28,149 nucleotides of DNA. Source: DATJUC01 sp035502675. GTDB taxonomy: Bacteria > Vulcanimicrobiota > Vulcanimicrobiia > Vulcanimicrobiales > Vulcanimicrobiaceae. Below are positions 1-7,516 of this stretch, one piece after another; the first letter of the stretch is position 1, and the number at the start of each line of letters is the position of its first letter. A program made the translations under genes and the position numbers. A model generated the notes under the pieces. That model had not been told where the DNA came from, searched no databases, and saw only the letters and a program-made list of their open reading frames with translations. The DNA is taken from contig DATJUC010000220.1 of NCBI GenBank assembly GCA_035502675.1, forward strand, positions 1-28,149. Reading direction: 5' to 3'.

Positions 1-2311
1 CGCGCGGCTGCAGGACGTCGAAGACGAAACGGTTCGCGCCGCCGTCGTACAGACGGGCGCCGGGATCGTTCATCGGCACGTAGCCCGGTTCGCAGGCCGC
101 GAACGCGCTGCCGTTCCAGGTGTATTGCGGAGAACGGCCGAGCTCGCCGCAATCTTCGTCGTTAAAGGCGTCGAACCAAAACTGCCTGGCCGGATAGCCG
201 TTTTCGAGGTCGCTGGTAAGGTATGCGAAGCGGTCCAAGCGAACCCCGACGTCGACCGCGAGGCGATCGTCGGGCTGCCAGAAGTCGGTTAGTGCGGCGG
301 ACGTAAAGTCGGGCGTCACGTCGTTGATTTGGGCCGCCGCTCCATCCTCGGTCATCATCCACCTGGCCCCCGCCTTGGCCGCAGGCGAACCGCCGGGAGC
401 GTATCCAGGCGTCAAATCGATGTCCGAAGGACCGGCGCCGGCGTAGCACGGCGTCCCGCTGAGACATCCTCCCTGGCTGCCTGCGGCAAAGCAGCTCCAC
501 GGCTGGCCCGTGGTGTAGTTGTAACACCGGCCGTTCGGCGTTCCATAGCTCGAAAGGATCGTTCCCAGACCGGTCGGCTGCAGGCCCGGTGCTAACGGAT
601 CGGTCGAACTCGCGAGAGCGTTGTAGGTCTGCAGCTTTTGCGTCGCGTACGAGCCCTCGGCGGTGAGCAGATTTTTGGAAGAGAGCTGATTCGAATAGGT
701 CACGTTCCCGCCGAATGCGTGGCCGATATATTCGAAGTCGGGCGGAGTTGCGCCAAGCGGCAAGACCGCACTGTTCGGTCCGTTGATGAACCAAGCCGTA
801 TACTCCCCGTACCCGATCGCGCGCAAGTACGAACGGCCGTCGAAGTTCTTTTGATATTGGAGTTTCTCGATCGAGAACCCGTTGTAATTGCCGTCGCGCG
901 TGTCGGGAGCGATCGGGTTTCCGAGCGGAGCCTGCGGACTGCTCGGAAAGAGCCGGGGCGCGACATCCGCTGCGTTAGGTTCCTGCATCAGCGCACCGGT
1001 ATAGACGAACGAGTCGAGATATCGCAGCGGGTAGCCCATCGCGTTTTGCGCGGCGATCGCCGGGGTGTACCCAACGTCGTTCTGCGAACTATAGATCTGA
1101 TCGGCGATTCCGCCTTCGACCCACAAAACTTGAACGTCGTCGCGATAGGGCGAGTTCGCATGCGGGATGCCGAAGTGCAGGTTGACGACGTTTTCGCGGT
1201 CGAAATTTGCGGCTTGCTCGTACGAGTACCCGGGGCTCGCGACGAACCCGTAGCCGGGCGCCGAACACGCCGGATGGACGCCGATCGCGCAGCTTCCGTC
1301 GACGAGATTGTAGACCGAGTTCTCCGTCGGAGCGAATAACGGGTAAAAATAGAGCGGATCGCCCGCACCGCCGAATTGGTCGCCGAAGCGAAAGGTTTGG
1401 TCGGTACCGCCGAGTCCCACGTAGTACGAAAACAGCCGGTCCGGCGTTGCTCCGCCGATCTCGATCGTCGCACTGTGGTAGAAGGCCGGGCCGCCGATGC
1501 CGAGGTTGGCGACGGCGTAACCGGGATAGGTTCCGGTCTTGACGACCTGATTGACGTAACCGGCTAAACCTGAAGAGTTCGACGTCGCCGGCGTACCGCC
1601 GGTGTAGACTTGCACTTCTTGATCGCCGAGCGAGCTCAGCATGCCGATCGGCGCCAGGTCCGACTGGCGCATCATCGGCAGACCGTCGAACTCATAGGCG
1701 ACCTGCGTGTAATCGCCGCCGCGAATATAGAGCGTCTGATACCATCCCTGCTGATTCGAGGGAATATTGACGCCTGGCTCGCTTGCGATCGCGCCGTAAG
1801 CTTGTTGCAGCGAGTCGCTTCCGGACAGCGTGGCCGCCGCCTGCCGGCGTTCGCCGTCGATCGAATAGACGTCGCTCGTAACGCCCGATGCGACGAGGCC
1901 GGGCGCAGATCGCGCGCTCGTGCGTGCGATCGTTTGCAACGCCCGCGTCATCTGGAGATGCACCGCCGCCGACTGGTCGGCGATGACGGTCGTCCCCGGC
2001 TGAGACAGCGGGAGATACCCGCTTTTGCTGACCGCGACGGTGTACGTATCCGGCCTCAGCGCGATGAACGAAAAGCTTCCGGACGAATCCGACGTCGTTC
2101 GCGCAACCTCGGATGGAGAACTCGCCGTAATCGCCGCATCGCCGATCGGCGCTCCGCTGTTCGCGTCGACGATACGCCCGCGCAGCGTGCCCGTCGTGCC
2201 GGCACTGCACCATGCGGGCGTCAGCGCGACCGTTGCGAGGACGCCTACGGCTAGCGGCAGCGCTCGCACGAACCGCTGCCGCAGAAGTTCGCGGACGCCA
2301 TGCGGCGCCAT
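1..2311 (-). CDS. TonB-dependent outer-membrane receptor with N-terminal carboxypeptidase-regulatory-like domain (3' end outside window)
   Basis: An uninterrupted minus-strand frame of 770 codons runs from ATG 2311 to the left edge, so the C-terminal part of the barrel is missing. Residues 1-38 look like a signal peptide: basic RQRFVR, then a hydrophobic stretch LPLAVGVLATVALTPAW. Residues about 41-100 form a carboxypeptidase-regulatory-like (Ig-type) domain (GTLRGRIVDANSGAPIGDA ... LRPDTYTVAVSKSGYLPL). A plug-type region follows, with YIRGGDYTQVAYEFDGLPM and VQVYTGGTPATSNSSGLAGY, which match the TonB-receptor plug. After it comes a long aromatic- and Asn/Gly-rich segment expected of beta-barrel strands and loops. 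Known role of the family: TonB/ExbBD-powered uptake of large or scarce substrates across the outer membrane. The substrate cannot be read here. No strong Shine-Dalgarno precedes the start. The gene diverges from the HigA-Cca gene. Confidence 0.88.
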   Translation of the reverse strand, partial: MAPHGVRELLRQRFVRALPLAVGVLATVALTPAWCSAGTTGTLRGRIVDANSGAPIGDAAITASSPSEVARTTSDSSGSFSFIALRPDTYTVAVSKSGYLPLSQPGTTVIADQSAAVHLQMTRALQTIARTSARSAPGLVASGVTSDVYSIDGERRQAAATLSGSDSLQQAYGAIASEPGVNIPSNQQGWYQTLYIRGGDYTQVAYEFDGLPMMRQSDLAPIGMLSSLGDQEVQVYTGGTPATSNSSGLAGYVNQVVKTGTYPGYAVANLGIGGPAFYHSATIEIGGATPDRLFSYYVGLGGTDQTFRFGDQFGGAGDPLYFYPLFAPTENSVYNLVDGSCAIGVHPACSAPGYGFVASPGYSYEQAANFDRENVVNLHFGIPHANSPYRDDVQVLWVEGGIADQIYSSQNDVGYTPAIAAQNAMGYPLRYLDSFVYTGALMQEPNAADVAPRLFPSSPQAPLGNPIAPDTRDGNYNGFSIEKLQYQKNFDGRSYLRAIGYGEYTAWFINGPNSAVLPLGATPPDFEYIGHAFGGNVTYSNQLSSKNLLTAEGSYATQKLQTYNALASSTDPLAPGLQPTGLGTILSSYGTPNGRCYNYTTGQPWSCFAAGSQGGCLSGTPCYAGAGPSDIDLTPGYAPGGSPAAKAGARWMMTEDGAAAQINDVTPDFTSAALTDFWQPDDRLAVDVGVRLDRFAYLTSDLENGYPARQFWFDAFNDEDCGELGRSPQYTWNGSAFAACEPGYVPMNDPGARLYDGGANRFVFDVLQPR

Positions 2312-2419
2312 TCGGCAAGCGAACGTGCGATCACGCCATCCTCCGTCGTCATTACGGGAAGCCGCTTGGCACGGGAGTTACCCGCTGTCGAGGGCAACCA
2401 TGCAGGCAAGGCTTTACAT

Positions 2420-2444
2420 GTATGACGTATAACGTAATGCATAC
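2420..2444. promoter_or_regulatory. Short AT-rich patch with inverted arms, possible operator/promoter of the HigA-like gene
   Basis: The 134-base gap between the divergent TonB receptor and the HigA-like start is otherwise GC-rich. Bases 2413-2447 are clearly AT-rich. GTATG (2420-2424) and CATAC (2440-2444) form 5-bp inverted arms, and two ACGT words lie between them. HigA-type regulators commonly bind palindromes over their own promoter, so an operator here is plausible. I could not identify a convincing -35/-10 pair. Confidence 0.28.
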
Positions 2445-2445
2445 T

Positions 2446-4293
2446 ATGCAAGTCAGTTCAGTCCGAACCCCGCACCCGGGAGAGGTTCTCCGGCGGGAAT
2501 TCCTCGATGCCTACGGCCTTTCCGCCAACCGGTTGGCGTTGGAACTGCGCGTCCCGGCAACACGCATTGGAGACATCCTCAACGGCCGGAGGTCGATCAC
2601 AGCCGACACCGCGCTACGGCTGGCGCGCTACTTTGGCACCTCGGCCGAGTATTGGATGCAGCTTCAATCGGACTACGATCTGGCGACTGCTGCACAGAAA
2701 CTCAAGGACGCGATTGAGCGAGAGGTCATACCGCATCCCGAACGGGAGGCCGGGGCAATTGTTTCCCGGGAAACGCCAGTCATCGCCAGGGCCGCCGGGA
2801 AAGGAGCTTCCCAGAACGTTTCCCGGGAAACATTGCTCACGGAACCGCAGCCGCCCGCTCACGACTTCGCGCCAACCTCGGATATCGGCATGACTTCTCA
2901 GCCGGGACTCGACCCGATCGACCAGCTTCTGGCAGCGGCGCTGCCCGAAGGCTCGCTCTATGCCGTGGGCGGCCGCGTTCGCGACGAGGTGCGAGCCTCG
3001 ATCGAGGGCAGCGAGCCCGCGACCAAGGACCTCGATTACGTCGTCACCGGCGTGCCACTGGAAGAACTGCGGCACCGCTTGGAAGCGATCGGCCGCGTCG
3101 ATGCGGTCGGTGCCGCGTTCGCCATTCTGAAGCTGACGGCCGGCGGGCGCACCGTCGACATCGCGCTGCCGCGACGGGAGCGATCGACCGGACACGGCCA
3201 TCGCGAGTTTAGCGTCCAGAGCGGCCCGGAGATTCCGCTCGACGAAGACCTCGCGCGCCGCGACTTCCGGATGAACATGATGGCGCGCGCCATCCCCTCG
3301 GGCCGGCTCGTCGATCCGTTCGGCGGCGAAGCCGATATCCGGGCTCGCCGCATCGATATCCTCACCTCCAAGACGTTTGAAGAGGATCCGCTGCGGATGC
3401 TGCGCGCCGCGCAATTCGCAGCCCGGCTGGAGTACGCCGTGACGCCGGCCACCCGTGCCGCCATGACCGACGCTGCGGCGCTGGTCCAAACGGTTTCGGC
3501 CGAGCGCGTTTCCGACGAGCTCACCAAACTGCTCGTCAAAGCCCGGCGCCCCTCGGTGGGCTTAGAGCTGCTGCGCGAGACCGGCGTGCTGGCATACCTG
3601 TGGCCGGAGCTGGTCGAAGGCTTCGGCGTCGAGCAGAACGAGTGGCATGCGTACGACGTATGGAACCACAGCCTCGCGACGCTCGACGCCACCCCGCCGG
3701 GCGACCTCGTCCTCCGCCTTTCGGCCTTGCTCCACGACGTGGCGAAACCTCGCACCAAAGACGGCCCGCATTTCTACGGGCACGAAATCGTCGGCGCCGG
3801 CATGGCAGGGGAGATGCTGGGTCGATTTCGATTCTCCAACGACGTGGTCGAGCGCACGTCCCACCTCGTACGCCAGCATATGTTCGCCGCCGACCCCGCG
3901 ATGAAAGATGCCACGGTCCGGCGCTTCATCCGGCGTATTGGCGCCTCGAATATCGAACACCTGTTCGCATTGCGAGCCGCCGACGTCGCCGGATCGGGTC
4001 TGCCCAAGCGCGGCGAGCACAACGAGCGCTTTCTCGAGCGCGTTCGCGCGGAGCTGGCGCGCAAACCGCCGTTTGCGGTCGCCGATTTGGCCATCGGCGG
4101 CGACGCCGTTATCGCCGCGCTGATCGCCCGCGGCGACGCTGCGCCCGGCTTTCGCGGCGACGCCCGCGTGGGAGAGGCGTTGCGCTGGCTTTTCGAGCAG
4201 GTCACCGACGCGCCCGAGCGTAACGAGCCGATTTCCCTGCAGCGATTGCTCGAGCGCTATCTCGACGTACGCGCGCGCGACGCGAGCGCGTAG
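2446..4293 (+). CDS. cca: Fusion: HigA-type XRE antitoxin domain + CCA tRNA nucleotidyltransferase with HD domain
   Basis: The frame is open from ATG 2446 for 615 residues. Residues 1-100 match HigA-family antitoxins: RTPHPGEVLRREFL, a helix-turn-helix at about 24-52, and ITADTALRLARYFGTSAEYW. Residues 101-148 are a linker containing VSRET twice, 19 codons apart, each encoded by a parS-like palindrome. From Met149 (base 2890) the protein is a class II CCA-adding enzyme, which adds or repairs the 3' CCA of tRNAs. It shows LYAVGGRVRDEV, the DxD of KDLDYVV, RRDFRMNMMA, EDPLRMLRAAQFAARL, and an HD domain with LLHDVAKP and HFYGHE. The enzyme from Met149 (467 residues) is full length by itself, so internal initiation there is possible. 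No HigB toxin gene is next to the antitoxin part. The function of the Cca part is secure; whether the two parts are translated as one protein is not. Confidence 0.85.
   Translation: MQVSSVRTPHPGEVLRREFLDAYGLSANRLALELRVPATRIGDILNGRRSITADTALRLARYFGTSAEYWMQLQSDYDLATAAQKLKDAIEREVIPHPEREAGAIVSRETPVIARAAGKGASQNVSRETLLTEPQPPAHDFAPTSDIGMTSQPGLDPIDQLLAAALPEGSLYAVGGRVRDEVRASIEGSEPATKDLDYVVTGVPLEELRHRLEAIGRVDAVGAAFAILKLTAGGRTVDIALPRRERSTGHGHREFSVQSGPEIPLDEDLARRDFRMNMMARAIPSGRLVDPFGGEADIRARRIDILTSKTFEEDPLRMLRAAQFAARLEYAVTPATRAAMTDAAALVQTVSAERVSDELTKLLVKARRPSVGLELLRETGVLAYLWPELVEGFGVEQNEWHAYDVWNHSLATLDATPPGDLVLRLSALLHDVAKPRTKDGPHFYGHEIVGAGMAGEMLGRFRFSNDVVERTSHLVRQHMFAADPAMKDATVRRFIRRIGASNIEHLFALRAADVAGSGLPKRGEHNERFLERVRAELARKPPFAVADLAIGGDAVIAALIARGDAAPGFRGDARVGEALRWLFEQVTDAPERNEPISLQRLLERYLDVRARDASA
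2761..2774. promoter_or_regulatory. parS-like ParB site 1 (14-bp perfect palindrome)
   Basis: GTTTCCCGGGAAAC is a perfect 14-bp palindrome. It is identical to site 2 and lies about 2.3 kb before parB. Canonical parS has GTTTCACGTGAAAC and the Noc-binding site has ATTTCCCGGGAAAT. This site has the outer base pair of parS and the inner CC/GG of the Noc site. It lies inside the linker of the HigA-Cca reading frame and encodes VSRET there. Confidence 0.75.
2818..2831. promoter_or_regulatory. parS-like ParB site 2 (14-bp perfect palindrome)
   Basis: This is a second exact copy of GTTTCCCGGGAAAC, starting 57 bp after the start of site 1. It is again in frame as VSRET. Flanking bases differ between the copies (T/G at site 1, C/A at site 2), so only the 14-bp core is kept. 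Paired parS-type sites beside parAB are common in bacterial chromosomes. Confidence 0.75.
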
Positions 4294-4302
4294 GATCTTT
4301 TC

Positions 4303-4306
4303 GGAG
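4303..4306 (+). promoter_or_regulatory. Ribosome binding site that fixes the parA CTG start
   Basis: GGAG at 4303-4306 ends 8 bases before CTG 4315. The in-frame upstream codons run back to the cca stop TAG (4291-4293) without any ATG, GTG or TTG. The position of this Shine-Dalgarno sequence therefore supports CTG as the initiator. Confidence 0.6.
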
Positions 4307-4314
4307 ACGGTACC

Positions 4315-5091
4315 CTGGCGCGGATCATCGCCCTCGTAAATCAAAAAGGCGGCGTCGGCAAGAGTACGACGGCCGTCAATCTCGGTACGGCGCTCGCGGT
4401 CTCGGGCAAGCGTGTCCTCATCGTCGACTCCGATCCCCAAGGCAACACGACGACCGGTTTCGGAATCGACAAGTCGCGCTTGCAGCGCGACGTCTACGAC
4501 GTGTTGATGCAAGAAGCGCCGGCCGACGACGCCATCGTCACCACCGAGATCGAAGGCCTGTGGCTCCTCCCTGCGACGATCAACCTCGCCGGTGCGGAAA
4601 TCGAGCTGGTGTCGGCGCTCTCGCGCGAAACGCGGCTGCGCCAAGCGATCGTCCCGATCGCGCAGCGCTACGACTTCGTCTTCATCGACTGTCCGCCGTC
4701 GCTGGGACTACTCACCATCAACGCGCTCACCGCCGCCGACGAGTGCATCATTCCGGTGCAAGCCGAATACTACGCGCTGGAAGGGCTTTCGCAGCTGAGC
4801 AGCGTCGTCCGGCGCGTACGTGAGGCGCTCAATCCGCAGCTGCACGTCAGCGGAGTGCTGGTTACGATGTTCGACGGTCGCACGCGGCTGGCGCTCGAAG
4901 TCCTCGACGAACTCGAAAAGTTCTTTCCGGAACAGATCTTCAAGACGCAAATTCCGCGCAACGTACGCCTTTCCGAAGCGCCGTCGTACGGGAAGCCGGT
5001 GATTCTCTTCGACGTGAAGAGCCGCGGCGCGCAAGCCTATCTCGCGCTGGCGCGCGAGATGCTCGCACCGGCTGAGGCGCACGCCGGATGA
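4315..5091 (+). CDS. parA: ParA/Soj chromosome-partitioning ATPase
   Basis: This is a deviant-Walker P-loop ATPase that works with ParB to segregate the chromosome origin region. From CTG 4315 it has 258 residues, normal for Soj/ParA. The deviant Walker A, KGGVGKSTT, is at residues 11-19; Walker A' is in VLIVDSDPQGN at about 34-44; Walker B is in FVFIDCPPSLG. The C-terminal part holds the expected IPRNVRLSEAPSYGKPV. The first ATG (base 4480) lies at residue 56, after Walker A, so it cannot be the true start. CTG is the only plausible initiator between the upstream in-frame stop and Walker A. The gene lies 21 bases after cca, and its TGA overlaps the parB ATG by four bases (ATGA), implying coupled translation. 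Confidence 0.93.
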   Translation: MARIIALVNQKGGVGKSTTAVNLGTALAVSGKRVLIVDSDPQGNTTTGFGIDKSRLQRDVYDVLMQEAPADDAIVTTEIEGLWLLPATINLAGAEIELVSALSRETRLRQAIVPIAQRYDFVFIDCPPSLGLLTINALTAADECIIPVQAEYYALEGLSQLSSVVRRVREALNPQLHVSGVLVTMFDGRTRLALEVLDELEKFFPEQIFKTQIPRNVRLSEAPSYGKPVILFDVKSRGAQAYLALAREMLAPAEAHAG

Positions 5092-5960
5092 GCGCGCCCA
5101 AACGCGCCTTGGGCCGCGGCCTCGGCGCGCTGTTAGGCGATGCGGCGGTGCCGGTCTCGCCGGCGGCGCCCGAGCACGGCTGGCACGAGATTCCGGTCGA
5201 TCGCATCACGCCCAACCCGTTTCAACCGCGCAAACATTTCGACGATACGACGCTGGCCGAGCTGCAGGCTTCGATCGCCGAGTACGGCGTCCTGATGCCG
5301 GTCATCGTCCGTCGCCGCGGCCAGGGTTACGAGCTGATTGCCGGCGAACGGCGCTGGCGCGCGAGCGCCGCGCTCAAGCGGCCGACGATTCCGGCGATCG
5401 TTCGCGACACCGGCGACCGCGAGAGCCTCGAAGTCGCCATCGTCGAGAACCTGCAGCGCGAGAATCTCAACGCGCTCGAAGAGGCGGCCGGCTTTGCCTT
5501 TCTGATCGAGGAGTACGGCTTCACGCAGGACGAGGTCGCTCGCCGTCTCGGAAAGAGCCGCCCGGCTGTGGCCAACGCGCTGCGGCTGCTCGGCCTGCCG
5601 GATGCGATCAAGGCGATGATCGTCTCCGGGACCCTCGGCGCGCGGCACGCGCGCGCCATACTCGCCGCGCCCGAAAACCAACGATTGGCACTCGCTCAAC
5701 GAGCCGCCGGCGAAGGCCTCACCGCGGTGGCCGTCGAGCGAATCGCGGGCCAGCTGGCGACGCCGAAACCGCGTGCCGCCGCTGCCGAGGCGCGCGCGCT
5801 CTCGGCCGACGAGCACGACTTCGAAACCCGGCTGCGCGAACGGTTCGGCACGCGCGTCGCGTTGATTCGCAGCGGGCGCGGCGGACGGCTCGAGTTTCGG
5901 TTCGGCGACGACGACGAGTTGATGCGGTTGGGCGATCTGCTGCTCGGCGAGCCGCCGTAG
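5088..5960 (+). CDS. parB: ParB/Spo0J chromosome-partitioning CTPase and parS-binding protein
   Basis: The protein has 290 residues. The N-terminal RALGRGLGALLG (6-17) is the usual ParA-interacting stretch. IPVDRITPNPFQPRKHF (35-51), GERRWR (86-91) and ENLQREN (120-126) are the CTP-binding boxes of the ParB clamp. The helix-turn-helix region spans about 145-190. By eye-alignment to Spo0J and Noc, R158 (in GKSR) is ParB-like, while R186 (in GARHARA) sits where Noc has Arg and many ParBs have Gly. The C-terminal dimerisation segment (245-290) ends in acidic and hydrophobic helices. Known role: loads at parS, slides as a CTP-dependent clamp and recruits ParA/SMC. Its start overlaps the parA stop and its stop overlaps the next gene's GTG by one base. 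Confidence 0.95.
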   Translation: MSAPKRALGRGLGALLGDAAVPVSPAAPEHGWHEIPVDRITPNPFQPRKHFDDTTLAELQASIAEYGVLMPVIVRRRGQGYELIAGERRWRASAALKRPTIPAIVRDTGDRESLEVAIVENLQRENLNALEEAAGFAFLIEEYGFTQDEVARRLGKSRPAVANALRLLGLPDAIKAMIVSGTLGARHARAILAAPENQRLALAQRAAGEGLTAVAVERIAGQLATPKPRAAAAEARALSADEHDFETRLRERFGTRVALIRSGRGGRLEFRFGDDDELMRLGDLLLGEPP

Positions 5961-6142
5961 TGTTCGTTCCGGTGACGCGCGTGGTCGCGGTGCTGATGGC
6001 CGGCGTGCTGTGCTTCGCGCTGATCGTTCCGATGGCGCTGCAGCGGCACAGCCTCGTCATTGCCGTCGTCGTAAGCGCGCTCTACCTCGCCTACGTTGCC
6101 GCCAACGTCGTGCTTTGGCTGCGCTTGCGCTCGCGAACCTGA
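5960..6142 (+). CDS. Small two-helix membrane protein of unknown function
   Basis: This 60-residue protein starts at GTG 5960, whose G is the last base of the parB TAG stop. It ends one base before the thiE GTG. Two hydrophobic segments, about residues 5-26 (TRVVAVLMAGVLCFALIVPMA) and 31-54 (SLVIAVVVSALYLAYVAANVVL), are joined by a short QRHS turn. An RLRSR basic tail suggests the C terminus is cytoplasmic. I do not recognise a family. The tight overlaps with parB and thiE make it a likely real gene of the same transcript. Confidence 0.7.
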   Translation: MFVPVTRVVAVLMAGVLCFALIVPMALQRHSLVIAVVVSALYLAYVAANVVLWLRLRSRT

Positions 6143-6143
6143 C

Positions 6144-6782
6144 GTGAACGCCACGATGCTCGAAAACGGCGCGCGACTGCGCGGCATCTACGCGATCGTC
6201 AACGATCCCGGCCCCGATCCGCAGCGCATCGCGGGCGCCGCGATCGACGCCGGCGTTCGCATTTTGCAGTATCGCGCCAAACGCGGCATCGACGCCAGGC
6301 GTTTGCGCGCGCTGCGCGCGCTCACCGCACGCGCCGGCGCGCTGCTGATCGTCAACGACGACTGGCGCGCGGCGCTCGAGTTCGGCTGCGACGGCGTTCA
6401 CCTCGGACCCGGCGACGACGGCTTCGGCGATCTCGCTCCGGTTCGCGCCGCGCTCGGCCGACGGCTGTTGGGCGTGTCGTGCGGAACGTGCGAGGAGGCG
6501 CGCGGCGCGACCGCAGCCGGTGCCGACTACGTCGGCGTGGGCTCGGTGTACGCGACGGCCTCCAAAGCCGACGCCGGTCCTCCGATCGGCCTCGAAGGAC
6601 TGCGCGCCGTCGCGGCCGCGACGCCCCTGCCGGTCGCGGCGATCGGCGGCATCGGCCTCTCGAACGTGAGCGACGTGGCCCGCACCGGCGTAGCGATGGC
6701 CGCCGTCATTTCGGCAATCGCGGACAGCGCCGATCCTCGCGCGGCGGCGGCCGCGCTGGTCGGCGCCTGGCGCGCGCCATGA
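6144..6782 (+). CDS. thiE: Thiamine-phosphate synthase ThiE
   Basis: ThiE joins HMP-pyrophosphate and the thiazole phosphate to make thiamine phosphate in the cytoplasm. From GTG 6144 it has 212 residues, a typical length; ATG 6156 four codons later is an alternative start. Family motifs appear in order: ILQYRAKRG (40-48, pyrophosphate-binding Arg/Lys), LIVNDDW (68-74), GCDGVHLGPGD (81-91), LGVSCGTCEEA (109-119), GADYVGVGSVYATASKADAG (126-145) and PVAAIGGIG (164-171). This is a complete (beta/alpha)8 barrel. Its ATGA overlap with thiD predicts coupled translation of two consecutive thiamine-pathway steps. No TPP riboswitch fits upstream because parB and the small gene leave no leader. Confidence 0.93.
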   Translation: MNATMLENGARLRGIYAIVNDPGPDPQRIAGAAIDAGVRILQYRAKRGIDARRLRALRALTARAGALLIVNDDWRAALEFGCDGVHLGPGDDGFGDLAPVRAALGRRLLGVSCGTCEEARGATAAGADYVGVGSVYATASKADAGPPIGLEGLRAVAAATPLPVAAIGGIGLSNVSDVARTGVAMAAVISAIADSADPRAAAAALVGAWRAP

Positions 6783-7510
6783 AGCCGATCGTCGTCTCGG
6801 TCGGAACGACGCACCCGTGGAACGTGGCCGGCGTCGGGCGCGATCTGGTCGTCGGCTGCGATCTCGACGTGCGGGTTTTCACCGCCGTCGCCGCCGTCAG
6901 CGCGCAAGACGGCAGCGGCGTGCGCGCGCTCGACGCCGTTCCGCCCTCCGGCTTTCGCGAACAGCTCGCGACGCTGCCGTGGGAGACCGCCGGCGCGTTA
7001 CGCGTCGGTGCGCTGCCGGCGCTGGAGCACGTGCGCGCGGTCGCCGCGGTCGTACGCGCGCGGCCCGACTTGCCGGCCGTCGTGGATCCGGTGTTCCGCG
7101 CGACCCGCGGCGGTGCGCTGACCGACGACGCGGCGCGTTACGCGGTTCGCGACGAACTGGCGACGCTGCCCAGCGTCGTGCTCACGCCGAACCTCGACGA
7201 AGCGGCTGCGATGCTCGGCATCGAGCCGATCGAGCGCGAGGCGATCGGCGACGCCGCACTCGCCTTGCAGCGGCTCGGCGCGGGCGCGGTGCTGCTCAAA
7301 GGCGGTCACCTCGACGGCGATCCGGTCGACGCGCTGGCGACCGGCGGCGGCGTCGAAATTTTCTCGGAGCCGCGCATCGCCGGCGAAATGCGCGGCATCG
7401 GCTGCACCTTGGCGATGGCGCTGGCATGCGAGCTGGCCGCCGGACGGGCGCTGCCGCACGCGGTGCGCGCCGCCCGCGCTTACGTGCGCGCGCAGATCGC
7501 GCAGCACTAG
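6779..7510 (+). CDS. thiD: ThiD-like hydroxymethylpyrimidine (phosphate) kinase, divergent N terminus
   Basis: The protein has 243 residues and starts four bases inside thiE. The ribokinase-fold core is clear: VVDPVFRATRGGALT (101-115), VVLTPNLDEAAAMLG (133-147), LLKGGHLDGDPVDAL (172-186), and the catalytic loop GIGCTLAMALACELAAG with C209. Family role: phosphorylates HMP and HMP-P to HMP-PP, the ThiE substrate. The N terminus is odd. Canonical ThiD begins with GSDPSGGAGIxADLK, which binds the pyrimidine; here the stretch reads VGTTHPWNVAGVGRDLVV (8-25), keeping only AG and the Asp. The enzyme may be a slightly shorter, altered-pocket ThiD. The thiE neighbour supports the assignment. Confidence 0.85.
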   Translation: MKPIVVSVGTTHPWNVAGVGRDLVVGCDLDVRVFTAVAAVSAQDGSGVRALDAVPPSGFREQLATLPWETAGALRVGALPALEHVRAVAAVVRARPDLPAVVDPVFRATRGGALTDDAARYAVRDELATLPSVVLTPNLDEAAAMLGIEPIEREAIGDAALALQRLGAGAVLLKGGHLDGDPVDALATGGGVEIFSEPRIAGEMRGIGCTLAMALACELAAGRALPHAVRAARAYVRAQIAQH

Positions 7511-7516
7511 CGGGCC

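Noticed and set aside
2312..2445. HigB toxin gene upstream of the HigA-like domain
   Set aside because: The gap is only 134 bases, too short for HigB, and no RelE/HigB-like sequence is readable in it.
3562..4644. 360-codon minus-strand frame antisense to cca and parA
   Set aside because: No recognisable domain, and it spans the border of two real genes. GC-driven shadow.
6100..6156. TPP riboswitch before thiE
   Set aside because: There is no non-coding leader, and the thi-box words (such as CUGAGA) are not seen in the preceding coding region.
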